From the NCBI RefSeq assembly GCF_044904705.1, contig NZ_JADIKL010000003.1, forward strand, positions 62,001-126,000: a DNA stretch of 64,000 nucleotides. The letters are read 5' to 3'. The stretch is from Rhodanobacter_A agri (GTDB taxonomy: Bacteria > Pseudomonadota > Gammaproteobacteria > Xanthomonadales > Rhodanobacteraceae). The notes below the pieces were generated by a model, which saw nothing but the letters and a program-made list of their open reading frames with translations, ran no database searches and had not been told where the DNA came from. This document shows, piece by piece, positions 63,115-64,000 of the stretch. Each line of letters opens with the position of its first letter. Position 1 is the stretch's first letter. The position numbers and the translations under genes are program-made.

Positions 63115-64000
63115 ATGGGTACAGCGGTGGCAGGCCGTCATCGTCCACCTTGTCGGCCGGGCGCCATGCGAAGCCCTGCTTGAACACCTCGACGAGATCG
63201 CCGCTCTCCGCCGTCGATACTGATGCCATGCCGTAGCAGCGCCGCTGCAGCCCAGCCAGCGCGCGCCGTTGCGTCTCGTCAGCCAGTGCATTCGCCAGCG
63301 CGCCCGGATGCTGGATCGCCGGCCGCTCCGTCTGCGCCCAGGCCAGCAGGCTGCGCAATTGCGCCGATGCATCGCTGCCGCGCGCGGCAGCCACGAAGGC
63401 CTGCCTTGCCTGGCGCGTGGAATCGCCGACGACGCTGCGGTTCGCCACGACGGCAGCCTGGCGCGCCGTGCGTCGCGGCCACAACCACCATGCCAGCAGG
63501 GTGAGCAGCCACAGCGCCAGGCAGGCCAGCGCGATCCAGCGCCACGGCACGTCGTGCGCGCGGTCCGGCGCCAGCGCCGTTGCCGTAGCGGGCGATGCAG
63601 TCGATGCCGTCGATGCCGGAGTCGTGGGCGTGGCCGCGGCTGCACCGGCTGCCGGAAGCACGGTGATGCTGTACGCGGGAATCTCCGCGGTCTGCGCCTG
63701 TCCCGAGGTCACGTCGAACCAGCGCAATGTGGTCGCCGGCAAGGTCAAGGTACCGGCCTGCTCCGGCACCACCGCGAAGCTGCGCACGCTGCTGCCCTGT
63801 AGCCATGCATCGTCTTCCGCAGTGGCCGTCTTCGGCTGGTCGGGGTACACCGTGGCACCCTGCACCGCAGGCAGGCTGAGCTTCGGCAACGCATCGGCCG
63901 GCAGGCCGGTGGCACTGAGCGTCATGGTGAGGTTGATCGGCTGGCCCACGCGCACCGGCGTGCCCGCGTCCGGCCAGCCGCTGAGCGTGAGGCTGAGTGC
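63101..64000 (-). CDS. BatD-family protein (N-terminal part outside window)
   Basis: The frame is open from the stop at 63101 to the end of the window, so about 300 C-terminal residues are present. It has immunoglobulin-like beta segments (VGQPINLTMTLSATGLPADALPKLSLPAV ... GTLTLPATTLRWFDVTSGQAQTAEIPAYSI) and a single membrane helix (about WRWIALACLALWLLTLLAWWLW), then a cytoplasmic helical tail. This is the pattern of BatD/'oxygen tolerance' proteins of the MoxR-BatABCDE stress systems. Its partners would lie beyond 64000. The 3' end overlaps the macro-domain gene by 14 bases. A GTG at 63955 is internal, not the start. Confidence 0.8.
   Translation of the reverse strand, partial: ALSLTLSGWPDAGTPVRVGQPINLTMTLSATGLPADALPKLSLPAVQGATVYPDQPKTATAEDDAWLQGSSVRSFAVVPEQAGTLTLPATTLRWFDVTSGQAQTAEIPAYSITVLPAAGAAAATPTTPASTASTASPATATALAPDRAHDVPWRWIALACLALWLLTLLAWWLWPRRTARQAAVVANRSVVGDSTRQARQAFVAAARGSDASAQLRSLLAWAQTERPAIQHPGALANALADETQRRALAGLQRRCYGMASVSTAESGDLVEVFKQGFAWRPADKVDDDGLPPLYPFKVK

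Overview
The window is a continuous, GC-rich stretch of chromosome (by eye about two thirds G+C) from a gammaproteobacterium of the Xanthomonadales, most likely Rhodanobacteraceae (Dyella, Rhodanobacter, Luteibacter or Frateuria type). The evidence is the gene content and order: groES-groEL under a CIRCE site, accB-accC-prmA-(zinc ribbon)-fis-purH, a DUF2782 gene beside polA, the rpfG-rpfC/rpfF diffusible-signal-factor (DSF) quorum-sensing cluster, GTAG-headed REP palindromes, and GTG/TTG starts. No rRNA, CRISPR, prophage, transposase or plasmid gene is visible. There is one tRNA, Gly(CCC). Genes are cut by both window ends.

Layout. 1-2000: the end of an LTA-synthase-like sulfatase, an orphan MglA-like GTPase and a perfect bidirectional terminator. 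2084-4233: groEL-groES (minus) with CIRCE. 4482-8325: cutA, a DsbD with two N-terminal domains, a TlpA-type thioredoxin and aroQ. 8386-14440: accB, accC, prmA, a zinc-ribbon membrane protein, fis and purH. 14503-16160: an SBF-like transporter and a DUF2782 protein (minus). 16254-22102: polA, a small membrane protein and uvrD. 22274-26420: rpfG, rpfC and convergent rpfF. 26640-29824: hemD-hemX-hemY (minus). 29896-34452: small enzymes, a lipoprotein, a Cys-less rhodanese, a 2Fe-2S/FNR reductase, a hotdog thioesterase, an SrkA-type kinase and a membrane protein. 34460-38219: a two-component pair, rimK with its zinc-protease-family partner, and tRNA-Gly. 38470-44711: a FecR/DUF6600-type protein, thiS, thiG, trmB and an SLC13 permease. 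44734-49025: a Rieske protein, an Ada/Ogt-type DNA repair gene, an EamA exporter and an AtoE-type permease. 49113-53632: a MacB-type ABC export operon. 54074-57396: a secreted protein, an FAH-family hydrolase, mscL and an M28 peptidase. 57451-62536: marR plus an MdtABC-type RND pump. 62593-64000: a macro-domain deacetylase and the end of batD.

How it works together. Most of the window is housekeeping: chaperonin, fatty acid, purine, heme and thiamine synthesis, DNA replication and repair, periplasmic disulfide reduction. The main regulatory unit is the DSF system: RpfF makes the signal, RpfC senses it, and RpfG (HD-GYP) degrades cyclic-di-GMP.

The less ordinary signals are small. Paired palindromic elements are inserted in frame inside polA and inside uvrD, with relatives between genes. 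GTAG REP elements have ends that supply the stop codons of neighbouring genes. An A/U-only hairpin carries the groEL Shine-Dalgarno. A 66-bp tandem repeat lies between polA and uvrD. Several genes have a -10-like hexamer placed as expected for leaderless transcription. I did not find a convincing new multi-gene system; the in-frame palindromes are the best candidate for something under-described.
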